In this document: in pieces, positions 41,092 to 49,154 of the stretch
Layout: every line of letters begins with the position of its first letter
Position numbering within the stretch: the first letter of the stretch is position 1
Origin: Acidobacteriota bacterium
GTDB lineage: Bacteria > Acidobacteriota > Thermoanaerobaculia > Multivoradales > J023
Assembly: GCA_029263315.1 (NCBI GenBank)
Contig: JAJCXR010000045.1
Span: forward strand, 300,899-364,898
DNA: 64,000 nt
Reading direction: 5' to 3'
The notes under the pieces: model-generated
What the model was told of the DNA's origin: nothing
What the model saw: only the letters and a program-made list of their open reading frames with translations
Databases searched by the model: none
Program-made: the position numbers and the translations under genes

Positions 41092-41745
41092 TCATCCGGC
41101 GGCAAGCACCAAAGGAGGAAAGTGGGAGAGACGATGGAAATCGGGTAGTGGGCCGGGCACCGGGATCGCCGCTTGATGATGTCGAGCACCCTGTCCATCG
41201 TACATGGCGAAGGCGTTGGCGCGGTGGGGGCCGGGCGGTAGCCGGCGCTCGGGCAGGAAAGCCTCCCCCCACCAGATGGACTCTCCACGACGCGCCCGGT
41301 AAGGCAACCGCAGATCGTTCTCGACGACCTGCCGCACGCCCTGCAAGCGCAGGAAGAGGTAGTGCCCCCAGGGGGACATTTCCAGCTCGATGTAGGGCAG
41401 ATCGCCTTCCGGGGCTTGCGGCTGGCCGACGATGAACAGCTCGACCACCTCGTGGCGCCAGAGGCGCGGGCTCGGGCCCGGCGGACCGGCCGGGGGCGGG
41501 TTGTCATGGAACGGGGCTTCGAGGCGTAGGTAGAGTCCCGGCTCGCCGATCTCCAGGTTGCCCTCCCTGGCCTCCACGTCGCCGCTGCCGTCCAGGGGGG
41601 CCGTGCCGCGCCAGATCTCGGGATCCCAAGGGCCGCGCATCAGGCGCACATAGGTGTGCAACGACCTGGTGAGGGCTTGGCCATCCCAAGTTTGATCGAT
41701 AGTCAGCTCCGCAAAATCGCGTTTTGGATCGTTGGTGATGCTCAT
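41092..41745 (-). CDS. UPF0462-like hypothetical protein
   Basis: Unknown function, 217 residues, resembling UPF0462 (C4orf33-type) proteins. The characteristic stretch is LWRHEVVELFIVGQ, then PYIELEMSPWGHYLFLRLQG, RQVVENDLRLPYRAR and, near the end, PDFHRLSHFPPLVL. These are beta-sandwich-like, carbohydrate-binding-type sequences. No signal peptide or membrane segment is seen. The ATG at 41745 has a weak GAAGG site 10 bases upstream; the frame is open for another 22 codons. It is divergent from the thioredoxin-like gene (117-base gap). Confidence 0.7.
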   Translation of the reverse strand: MSITNDPKRDFAELTIDQTWDGQALTRSLHTYVRLMRGPWDPEIWRGTAPLDGSGDVEAREGNLEIGEPGLYLRLEAPFHDNPPPAGPPGPSPRLWRHEVVELFIVGQPQAPEGDLPYIELEMSPWGHYLFLRLQGVRQVVENDLRLPYRARRGESIWWGEAFLPERRLPPGPHRANAFAMYDGQGARHHQAAIPVPGPLPDFHRLSHFPPLVLAAG

Positions 41746-41815
41746 AGAAGTCGCCTTCGAGCTGCTATTTCTACCATAATAGAGGGCCCGACGAGGGATC
41801 GGAGATTTCACTTAC

Positions 41816-41851
41816 AGGGCCTTGGCCCCGAGCTTAGAGGGCCTTGGCCCC
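41816..41851 (+). repeat. Short tandem repeat upstream of a thioredoxin-like gene
   Basis: AGGGCCTTGGCCCC occurs at 41816-41829 and again at 41838-41851, a period of 22 bases. It lies in the divergent gap just before the ATG at 41863. Confidence 0.8.
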
Positions 41852-41862
41852 AAGAGAGACCC

Positions 41863-42627
41863 ATGGTACACCAGCTCTTAGAAGCCCCGCTGGGAGGCCC
41901 CCACATCCCCCGCCGGGGCTGCCGTCGCCGCCGGCCTCGGGGCGTCCTCCAAGGGACGCTACCGATGCTGCTGCTGATGGTGCTCGTCGGCCCGGCAGCG
42001 TCCGCCCGGGCGCCGGGGGACGAGCCGTCGATTGACGCCGAGCCGAGCGAAAAGGTGGCGACGACCCTGGAGGTGGGGCAGGCGTTGCCCGTCCAGGTGC
42101 GGCGGCTGGGGCTCTGGGCCAGCGATGGCGAAGCGGTCGAGGTGGCCTCGTTGCGACAGGCCAATGGCCTGCTCTTGATCTTCGCCTCCAATACCTGTCC
42201 CTACGTCCTGGACTGGCTGGATCGTCTGCCCCGGCTAGCGACCCGCGGCGCCGCCCAAGAGGTGGGGGTGGTGGTGGTCAATGCCAATGCCCGCCAGCGC
42301 AGCAGCACCGACAGCCCTGAGGAGATGGTTGCCCTGTGGCAGCGGCAAGGGCTCGAGCTGCCCTATCTGGTGGATCGCGGGTCGGAGTTGGCGCTGGCTT
42401 TGGGGGCTCGGAGAACGCCGGAGGTCTTTCTTTTCGACGCTGCCTGGCGACTGGTCTATCGCGGTGCCATCGACGATCTGTCCGGTCCCTTCGAGCAAGT
42501 GACGGCGCACTACGCGGCGGAAGCCCTGCGTCAAATGCTGGACGGTGACCCGGTGGTGCGCTCAGAAACCCCGGCCATCGGCTGCGCCATTCAAAAGCCG
42601 CGACGCCGACGCAGCACCCCGCCATAG
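41863..42627 (+). CDS. Thioredoxin-like redoxin, exported
   Basis: Predicted exported peroxiredoxin/thioredoxin-fold protein, 254 residues. An Arg-rich N-terminus and hydrophobic helix (LPMLLLMVLVGPAASARA) act as a signal peptide. The fold shows LLLIFASNTCPYVLDW, with one active-site Cys as in single-cysteine redoxins. Then come VVVVNANARQRSSTDSPEEM, LGARRTPEVFLFD with the cis-Pro, and a C-terminal Cys in AIGCAIQK that may be resolving. The ATG at 41863 is chosen; the ATG at 41965 is a possible alternative. Substrate unknown; it precedes the copper-monooxygenase-like gene by 78 bases. Confidence 0.8.
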   Translation: MVHQLLEAPLGGPHIPRRGCRRRRPRGVLQGTLPMLLLMVLVGPAASARAPGDEPSIDAEPSEKVATTLEVGQALPVQVRRLGLWASDGEAVEVASLRQANGLLLIFASNTCPYVLDWLDRLPRLATRGAAQEVGVVVVNANARQRSSTDSPEEMVALWQRQGLELPYLVDRGSELALALGARRTPEVFLFDAAWRLVYRGAIDDLSGPFEQVTAHYAAEALRQMLDGDPVVRSETPAIGCAIQKPRRRRSTPP

Positions 42628-42705
42628 CAAGCCGAAAGGGGGCCTTGGGTTGTATTGGGGCCGGATCCGGGTGTAAGGTGCGTCGAGAGCTGAAGCAAAA
42701 TCTTG

Positions 42706-43917
42706 ATGGGCAGAGACATGAATTCATCGCAATCCCGCAGCACGGAAACTTTACCGGCTCAGCGGCAGGCCGGGCATTCCGGTGGCGGTTCGAAGCCGGC
42801 GCCATGGCGCCACAGTGCCGTATTGATCTTCCTCGCCGCCTTGGTCCTGCTGGCCCTGAGACTTTGGGATCGGCCACAGGCGCAGGTGGATCCGAGCCAG
42901 CTCAGCGAACGCAAGACGGTGCTTTCCCAGGTCTATGAAGTGGATCGCAAGTACCGCTCGATGACCGGTCCGTTCAGCACCGAGGAGCTGCGACTCGGGT
43001 CGGTGGATACTCCCGAGCTGATGTGGATCACCGGCTTCGAAGCGGTGATGGTGGACGCCGAAGGGGAGTCCTCCATGCCCCAGGACTTCATGTGCCACAG
43101 CAATCTTGATGTCGACCTGGCGGCGCACCATGAGCTGCTGGGCATCAACTCGGGTTTCAGCTCCCGCCTTTTCACCCTGTCCCAGGGGCAGCTATCGATC
43201 CGCTTTCCGGAGGGTTTCGGCATCCCCGTGCTCTCCAGTCAACCGCTCGAGCTGACGACGCAAGTGCTGAATTTGAATCACCTCGGGGAACCGCTGGGGG
43301 TGCGGCATCGTGTGGCGGTCGATTTCGTACGCGCCAGCGAGCTCGAGCGCCCCCTGAAGGCATTGTTTCCGGGCAGCGCCTATGGCCTCAAGCTGATCGA
43401 CGGTGAAGATGGCTATTTTGGGGTCCGGCAGCCCAAAGACGAAACCCACGGACCCGGATGCCTGGTGGGGGAGAACGCCTCCGATCACGAGTACGAGGAC
43501 GGTCTGGGGCGCACCTTTTCCGGCCATTGGGTGGTACCACCGGGGCGTGAGGTCAATCGCACCCTGGTGACGAAGCTCATGCGCTTGCCCTACGATACGA
43601 CGTTGCATTACATCGCCGTCCATCTGCACCCCTTCGCCGAGTCCCTGGAGCTGCGAGATCTGACTTCCGGCGAGACCATCTTCCGCTCCACGGCGGAAAA
43701 TTTCGAGGATCGCATCGGCCTGGCCAAGGTCGATTATTTCAGCAGTGTCGAAGGCGTTCCCGTCTTCGAGGATCACGAGTATGAAATGATCAGCACCTAC
43801 AACAACACCACCGACGAACCCCAGGACTCGATGGCCGTCATGTACCTGTACGTTCGGGATCTGGAATTCGAATCCCGCTGGCGTACTAGGCGTCAGCAAC
43901 TCCTGCAGGCCAACTGA
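42706..43917 (+). CDS. Hypothetical protein with possible PHM-like copper-binding domain
   Basis: About 403 residues, one N-terminal membrane helix (AVLIFLAALVLLALRLW), and a large extracytoplasmic domain. The C-terminal half has HYIAVHLHPFAESLELRDLTSGETIF, with His residues in a beta-strand pattern, and ends EYEMISTYNNTTDEPQDSMAVMYLY. It resembles the second copper site of ascorbate-dependent monooxygenases (PHM/DBM type). Several other His/Cys candidates (MCHSNLDVDLAAHHELLG) lie in the N-terminal half. This assignment is from local pattern only. The ATG at 42706 is used; a TTG at 42703 and an ATG at 42718 are also possible. The following gene encodes a Ser/Thr kinase. Confidence 0.6.
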   Translation: MGRDMNSSQSRSTETLPAQRQAGHSGGGSKPAPWRHSAVLIFLAALVLLALRLWDRPQAQVDPSQLSERKTVLSQVYEVDRKYRSMTGPFSTEELRLGSVDTPELMWITGFEAVMVDAEGESSMPQDFMCHSNLDVDLAAHHELLGINSGFSSRLFTLSQGQLSIRFPEGFGIPVLSSQPLELTTQVLNLNHLGEPLGVRHRVAVDFVRASELERPLKALFPGSAYGLKLIDGEDGYFGVRQPKDETHGPGCLVGENASDHEYEDGLGRTFSGHWVVPPGREVNRTLVTKLMRLPYDTTLHYIAVHLHPFAESLELRDLTSGETIFRSTAENFEDRIGLAKVDYFSSVEGVPVFEDHEYEMISTYNNTTDEPQDSMAVMYLYVRDLEFESRWRTRRQQLLQAN

Positions 43918-43941
43918 GCACTGCGTCCGAGCGGAATACCA

Positions 43942-45006
43942 GTGGGCGAAAATATCTCCATGGCCTCCCATCCCCCTCGCCAGCCTGTGGCCAGTGACGA
44001 TCTTTTTGCCGTCGATGAGCTGGTGGGGGGGCGCTACCGGGTTCACAGGCTGGTGGGCAAGGGCGGCATGGGGGAGGTCTACGAAGCCCGGGACACCAAG
44101 ACGGAGCGCCGGGTGGCCCTCAAGACGGTGAAGCCGGAGCTCCTGGGGAATTCCAAGATCCTGCGTCGCTTTGAGCGCGAAGTCGACTTTTCCCGTCGCA
44201 TCGATCATCCCAATGTGCTCGAAATCTACGATGTCTTTCAAGCACCGATCGACAAAGAGCTGAATATCTTCGGCAACCGCCTCCCGGTGAGCGATGAAGT
44301 CCCCTGTATGGTGATGGAATTCCTCGACGGCGAGACGGTGGCGGATCGACTGATGAGCGGCCATCGCTTCACCCCGCAGGAGGTGCGTCCCATCGTCTGC
44401 CAGGTGGCCGCCGCTCTGGCGGCGGCACACCACACGGGGATCGTGCATCGGGACCTCAAGCCGGACAATATGTTCCTGGTGCAGCAGGGGGACGGCTCGA
44501 AGGTGCGGGTGGTGCTCACCGACTTCGGAGCGGCTCGCCAAGCCGTCGCCCAGCACGACGAAGCCTTGACCGCCTCGAATGTGATCATCGGGACGCCAGA
44601 ATACATGGCGCCGGAGCAACTGGAGTTGGAAGCGGCGATGCCGGCCAGCGATCTCTACACCCTGGGTCTGGTGATGTTCGAGATGCTCACCTCCAAACCC
44701 GCCTTCGAGGCGGAGAGCCCTATCAAGATGGTCTTCAAGCGAGTGCAGGAGGAGGCGCCGTCACCGCGTCTGCACGTGCCGGATCTGGACCCCATCTGGG
44801 AAGAGGTGGTGCTGCGCTGCCTGAGGCGCGATCCGCAGGAACGCTACTCCGATTGCACCGACCTGATCATCGCCTTGGACGGCGAGGCGTCTGTTTATCT
44901 GCAATCGCCCGAAGAGCGCACGATGGTCCCCGGTTGGCTTTGGCTGCTGGGTGCCGTAGTGGTCGTCGCTCTCCTGCTCTGGCTGTTCTCCAGCCTTCAG
45001 GGCTGA
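43942..45006 (+). CDS. Hanks-type serine/threonine protein kinase
   Basis: Transmembrane protein kinase, 354 residues. Kinase domain about 30-300: glycine loop VGKGGMGEVYEA, VALKTVK (catalytic Lys), HRDLKPDN (catalytic loop), DFGAARQ (activation segment), GTPEYMAPEQ and SDLYTLGLVMFEML. A single C-terminal membrane helix (MVPGWLWLLGAVVVVALLLWLF) ends almost at the terminus, so no PASTA or other external sensor is present. FHA-domain proteins such as the cyclase at the window start are possible targets in principle. GTG at 43942 is used; the ATG at 43960 is also possible. Confidence 0.94.
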   Translation: MGENISMASHPPRQPVASDDLFAVDELVGGRYRVHRLVGKGGMGEVYEARDTKTERRVALKTVKPELLGNSKILRRFEREVDFSRRIDHPNVLEIYDVFQAPIDKELNIFGNRLPVSDEVPCMVMEFLDGETVADRLMSGHRFTPQEVRPIVCQVAAALAAAHHTGIVHRDLKPDNMFLVQQGDGSKVRVVLTDFGAARQAVAQHDEALTASNVIIGTPEYMAPEQLELEAAMPASDLYTLGLVMFEMLTSKPAFEAESPIKMVFKRVQEEAPSPRLHVPDLDPIWEEVVLRCLRRDPQERYSDCTDLIIALDGEASVYLQSPEERTMVPGWLWLLGAVVVVALLLWLFSSLQG

Positions 45007-45042
45007 GCCTCGGGGCGAGCCCCTACCCCCGTCCGCGACCCA

Positions 45043-46470
45043 TCAGCCGTCCACCAGGGCGTAGAGCTCGTCCAACGAGGCATGCAACAGGTGGGTGAGA
45101 TCGTCGGCATTGGGCACCACCTTGCGGCAGGCGGTGACGCCGACGGCCAGGGTATCGGCGTAGGAGAAGATGGGCAGGATCAAGCCCATGCCGTCGAAGA
45201 CCGGGGCGGCGCCGATGTGGGCCTCGAGCCGCGCTGCGCCGACATAGAGCGGCACCCTCGGCCCGGGCACGTTGGTGATCACCAGATTGAAAATCGGACG
45301 ATGTTTCTCCGCCAAATGGAGGCGGCTGTAGAGGCGACTGCCGAGGCCGGCGAGGGAAAAGGGAATGAATTCACTGGCATCCGCCAAGTTGCGGGCCCCC
45401 ACCGCCTGGTGCATCAGCTTGGAGCGGTTGGCGTTGTCATGCACCGCCGCCAAACGCTCTTCGGCGCTTTCCAAGTCGGTGGCCAAAGATACCAGCATGG
45501 CCGAAACCTTATTCCCCATGGTGCCACTTTCTTTCTTCGCGCGGACCGAGATCGGCACCATGGCCACCAAGGGCTTGGCGGGAAGCTCCTGGCGTTGCAG
45601 CAAGTAATTGCGCAGGGCGCCGGCGCACACCGAAAGCACCACATCGTTGACCGTGGTGCCCGGCAAGTGGTGACGCAGCGCCTTGATCTTGGCCAGGGGT
45701 AGGAGGGCGGCGCCCCAGGAGCGCTGCTTGCTGACCGCCACGTTGAACAGGGTGCGCGGCGCGGTGAAGGGCATGGGCGGGGGCATCACGCCTTCGCGCC
45801 CCAGGGCGATGCCGCTGCGCACCAGGCCACCCACCGCTCCGACGATCCCTTGGGTGAGGGCCTTGGGGGTTTTTTGCAGGCTCCGACCGCTGCGTTGCAG
45901 CATCTCCTTGGTGCTGGGTCCGGGGGCGGGGTGGAGCTCCGGCACCTCGTAGGGGGGCGGTGTGCTGGGACGGACATCGAAGAGGGCGCTCATCATCTCC
46001 GAGCCGGAGACGCCGTCGATGGCGGCATGGTGGATCTTGCTGATCAAAGCGACGCAGTCGCCATCCTGGCCCTCGAGGTGCAGACCCTCCACCATCAAGA
46101 TCTCCCAGAGGGGACGGTCCCGCGGCAGGGGACGGCTGAATTCCCACGCCATGAGGGCCCCCAGCTCTTTCCAGCCGCCGGGTTCCGGAAGCTGGGTGCG
46201 CGACAGGTGACGGTCGAGGTCGAAGTCGTCGTCCTCCACCCAATAGGGTTTACCGAGATTGAGCGGAGTCTCCTGCAGGCGCTGCGTCAAGGTGCGGCTG
46301 ACCCCCAGGCGGGAGGCCAAGAGGCGGCGCAGGTGGTCGAGATCGAAGGGCCCGTCGGCGGTCTCTGTCCGCACGATGGAGACGCCCCCGATATGCATCG
46401 GTGCGGTGTCGCTTTCCAGGTAGAGAAACGACGCGTCGAGGCCGGAAAGTTGCCGTGGCTCTTGGCTCAC
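45043..46470 (-). CDS. Wax ester synthase/diacylglycerol O-acyltransferase (WS/DGAT)
   Basis: Predicted acyl-CoA:alcohol/diacylglycerol acyltransferase, 475 residues. The active-site motif HHAAIDGVSG (HHxxxDG) is near residue 148, preceded by PLPRDRPLWEILMVEGL. The C-terminal half has NDVVLSVCAGALRNYLL, VPISVRA and NLVITNVPGP, all typical. It makes neutral storage lipids at the membrane. The start overlaps the stop of the upstream alpha/beta-hydrolase gene by 4 bases (46467-46470), implying coupled expression and perhaps a joint role in lipid turnover. Confidence 0.93.
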   Translation of the reverse strand: MSQEPRQLSGLDASFLYLESDTAPMHIGGVSIVRTETADGPFDLDHLRRLLASRLGVSRTLTQRLQETPLNLGKPYWVEDDDFDLDRHLSRTQLPEPGGWKELGALMAWEFSRPLPRDRPLWEILMVEGLHLEGQDGDCVALISKIHHAAIDGVSGSEMMSALFDVRPSTPPPYEVPELHPAPGPSTKEMLQRSGRSLQKTPKALTQGIVGAVGGLVRSGIALGREGVMPPPMPFTAPRTLFNVAVSKQRSWGAALLPLAKIKALRHHLPGTTVNDVVLSVCAGALRNYLLQRQELPAKPLVAMVPISVRAKKESGTMGNKVSAMLVSLATDLESAEERLAAVHDNANRSKLMHQAVGARNLADASEFIPFSLAGLGSRLYSRLHLAEKHRPIFNLVITNVPGPRVPLYVGAARLEAHIGAAPVFDGMGLILPIFSYADTLAVGVTACRKVVPNADDLTHLLHASLDELYALVDG

Positions 46471-47336
46471 CTTGAGCTCGAGACCAGGGGCTCGGCAAGC
46501 GGCTCAGTGAGGGTCTCGGTGAGCGGCTCAGCAACCGTTTCAGCGACCGTCTCGGGCGTCGGCTGTGGGCTAGCCTTTGGCGAACGATAGAGCAGGCGCC
46601 GCCAGCCGCGGCGCTCGAAGGGCTGCCAAGCACCCTGCGGCTGCGCCAGACGATCGGCGATGACGTGCAGCACCAAGGGATTGCAACCCAAACCGCAATG
46701 GCTGCCCTTGACCTCGACGTTCTCCGTCTCGTGGCCCTTCGGGTCGATGCAACAACGCCAGTCGGCGATGCCGTCGCCGCGACTGTAGATGGCGGTGGAG
46801 GGCACCGGCGGCGGTTGGCGGAACTGTGCCAAGGTCTTGGCATCGACGGCATCGATGGGCGAGCCGCTGAGACGCTCGAATAGGCGCCAGCTGTGGTTGG
46901 CCCGTGGGTCTCCGGCGAAGGGGCTACCCAAGGTGATGACGCAGCGCACCCGTTCGGGGGCCCGGTTGGCCAGCAGGCGGGAGAAGATACCCCCCAGGCT
47001 CCAGCCCACCAGACTGACCTTCTCGCCGTAGCGATCATTCAGCCGTTCCAGGCGCTCCATCAGTCGCTCTTCCAAGCCGGGCCGGGGGCCTAGGTTGCGA
47101 CCTTGACGCCAGCGGTGCGGTTTGAAACCGATGCTTTGCAGGAAGCCCCGCAGCACGCCGGTGGAGTAGTCGGAGGCGATGAAGCCGGGCAAGGCCATGA
47201 CGGGATGACCATCGCCGGTGGTTTGATTCTGTAACAGGGGCAGGGATAGGACGGTGGACGCCAGCTCATAGACGGCCCGGCCTTCGGCCAGCAAGAGAAA
47301 TTTCGACGGCGGGCTGAAGGTTTGGGACTCTGGCAT
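46467..47336 (-). CDS. Alpha/beta-hydrolase with repetitive C-terminus
   Basis: Predicted esterase/lipase of 289 residues. VMALPGFIASDYSTGVLRGFL is followed by the nucleophile elbow SLVGWSLGGIFSRLLA (GxSxG), ITLGSPFAGDPRANHSW, and VEVKGSHCGLGCNPLVL supplying the probable His. The last 30 residues are a 12-base-period repeat (ETVA, ETVA, EPLT, ETLT, EPLA, EPL) with little sign of structure. The ATG at 47336 with GGAGGA 6 bases upstream is chosen over the open extension to 47456. Paired with the overlapping WS/DGAT gene downstream. Confidence 0.87.
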   Translation of the reverse strand: MPESQTFSPPSKFLLLAEGRAVYELASTVLSLPLLQNQTTGDGHPVMALPGFIASDYSTGVLRGFLQSIGFKPHRWRQGRNLGPRPGLEERLMERLERLNDRYGEKVSLVGWSLGGIFSRLLANRAPERVRCVITLGSPFAGDPRANHSWRLFERLSGSPIDAVDAKTLAQFRQPPPVPSTAIYSRGDGIADWRCCIDPKGHETENVEVKGSHCGLGCNPLVLHVIADRLAQPQGAWQPFERRGWRRLLYRSPKASPQPTPETVAETVAEPLTETLTEPLAEPLVSSSR

Positions 47337-47561
47337 CGGTGTCCTCCGGGTCAGTCGCCACAGCGGCTCATCGGGCGCAAGGCTTTTTCCATGGCGGAAG
47401 ATGATGGATCGAAGAGGCGCTGACGAATTGGGGCGTAGGTCTTCAAGATGGGGCATTATACCCCCTGCTGGCCATGCCAGGGGCGGATAGGATAGATGCC
47501 GCCAAGCCGGCCGATGCGGTGCGACGGGCGGAGGAGCGATCAGCTGGACGGAGGAGGTTGG

Positions 47562-47984
47562 ATGGAAAATTCAGAGCCGGTGGACCCGCTCACCCCCCAG
47601 GCCAGGGCGGGAAGTCGACGCCTGGGCCTGGCCTGGGGCGGCGCCGTGCTCACCCTGCTGCTGATCGCCCCGTGGGGCGGCTGGCTCACCTCGTGGCTGT
47701 GGAGCTGTCCGACCAAACGCCTGTTCGGTATTCCTTGCCCCACCTGTGGCCTGACCCGCGCTGCCCTGGCCTTGTCCCGCTTCGAGGTGGTGGAGGCCCT
47801 GGTTCGTTTTCCTCTCCAAACCCTGGCCTGGGGGGTGTTCCTGGCCGGCGGGACGGTGGCAGGGGTTCTGGCCTTGCTGGGACGGCCCTTGCCCAAATTG
47901 AAAGAACCGCCGCGATGGGCCAAAATATTGGCCATCGTGGCGGTTCTCTGTAACTGGTTCTACGGCATCTTCACCGGCATCTGA
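47562..47984 (+). CDS. DUF2752 membrane protein
   Basis: Protein of 140 residues with three hydrophobic helices (about 25-45, 82-105, 120-138). The DUF2752 signature is SCPTKRLFGIPCPTCGLTRA, with Cys residues that may bind metal or form a disulfide. Function unknown; it is common in Gram-negative and Gram-positive genomes. The ATG at 47562 follows GGAGGAGG at 4-5 bases. Convergent with nrdB, 19 bases away. Confidence 0.85.
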   Translation: MENSEPVDPLTPQARAGSRRLGLAWGGAVLTLLLIAPWGGWLTSWLWSCPTKRLFGIPCPTCGLTRAALALSRFEVVEALVRFPLQTLAWGVFLAGGTVAGVLALLGRPLPKLKEPPRWAKILAIVAVLCNWFYGIFTGI

Positions 47985-48003
47985 GCTCGCTTGCCGGTGG
48001 CGC

Positions 48004-48999
48004 TCAGTCCCACTCGAGGGAGGCACCGATCTGGTACTCGGTGACCCGCGTCTCGAAGAAGTTCTTCTCCTTCGACAGGTCGGTGGACTGGGACATCCAA
48101 GGGAACGGATTCTCGCGATGGTAGCGCTTGGGCAAGCTCAGACGCTCCAAGCGGCGGTCGGCGATGTACTCGACGTACTCGGCGAACTGATCGGCGTTGA
48201 TACCCAACAGACCTTCGGGGCAGGCGTCGTAGGCATAGCGTTGCTCGAGGGCGACGGCTTGATCGATCAAGGTGCCGATCTCAGCGCTGAACTCGGGGGT
48301 CCAGGTCTCGGGGAACTCGGTCCGGATGGTGTTGATCAAATCACAGCCGAAGGCCAAGTGGATCGATTCGTCCCGCATGATGTACTCGAACTGCTCGCCG
48401 ATGCCGATCATCTTGTTCTGCCGTTTGAGGGCCAGCATCATGGCGAAACCGGCATAGAAGAAGATGCCCTCCATGATGACGTAGAAACCCACCAGATCGC
48501 GCACGAACTTCTGGATGTTGTCGACTCCGTCGGTGGTGAAGTTGGGATCGAAGACCGACTGCGTCAGGTTGACCACAAAATCATCCTTCTCCTTGATGGA
48601 GGGGATGGTCTCGTACATGTTGTAGATCTCGTCCGGGTCCAGGCCGAGGGTGTCACAGCAGTAAATGAAGGTATCGGTGTGCACCGCCTCTTCGTAGGCC
48701 TGGCGCAGCAAGTACTGGCGGGCCTCCGGGTTGGTGACGTGGTTGTAGACGGAGAGCACGATGTTGTTGGCGGTCAGGGACTCGGCGGTGGAGAAGAAGC
48801 CCAGATTCCACAGGATCAGACGCCGTTCCGTCGGGCTGAGCACGGTGCGTGACTTCCATTGCTCGACATCCTTCTGCATCGAGATCTCTTCCGGCGTCCA
48901 GTTGTTGTTGACCCCATTTTTGTAGTGTTGCCGGGCCCACTGATACTTCATGGGCAGGATCTTGTTGGGGTCGGTCTTGGTGTTGTTGATAATTGGCAT
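48004..48999 (-). CDS. nrdB: Class Ic-type ribonucleotide reductase subunit beta
   Basis: Small (R2) subunit of aerobic ribonucleotide reductase, 331 residues, partner of nrdA. The metal-binding segments are recognisable: AESLTANNIVLSVYNHV (Glu73), YEEAVHTDTFIY (Glu104, His107), IMEGIFFYAGFAMM and MRDESIHLAFG (Glu and His). At the position of the essential radical Tyr of class Ia/Ib (E-x2-H-x3-Y) this protein has Phe111 (EAVHTDTF), and the first ligand is Glu rather than Asp. That matches the class Ic type, first described in Chlamydia, which uses a Mn(IV)/Fe(III) cofactor in place of the tyrosyl radical. SD AGGAGA lies upstream of the ATG. Confidence 0.95.
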   Translation of the reverse strand: MPIINNTKTDPNKILPMKYQWARQHYKNGVNNNWTPEEISMQKDVEQWKSRTVLSPTERRLILWNLGFFSTAESLTANNIVLSVYNHVTNPEARQYLLRQAYEEAVHTDTFIYCCDTLGLDPDEIYNMYETIPSIKEKDDFVVNLTQSVFDPNFTTDGVDNIQKFVRDLVGFYVIMEGIFFYAGFAMMLALKRQNKMIGIGEQFEYIMRDESIHLAFGCDLINTIRTEFPETWTPEFSAEIGTLIDQAVALEQRYAYDACPEGLLGINADQFAEYVEYIADRRLERLSLPKRYHRENPFPWMSQSTDLSKEKNFFETRVTEYQIGASLEWD

Positions 49000-49154
49000 G
49001 TCGGGTCTCCTGACGGTGGAATTCCGGATGATGATCTGGTGCGACGCCGGCCGCGGCGCCTTCGAAGCAATGGGCTCTGAGCTGGAGGATCCGCCGCCGC
49101 CGGGTCGGCCGCCGGGAATACCGTTGGCAGACTTCGATGTGGCGGTGGCTCAGC

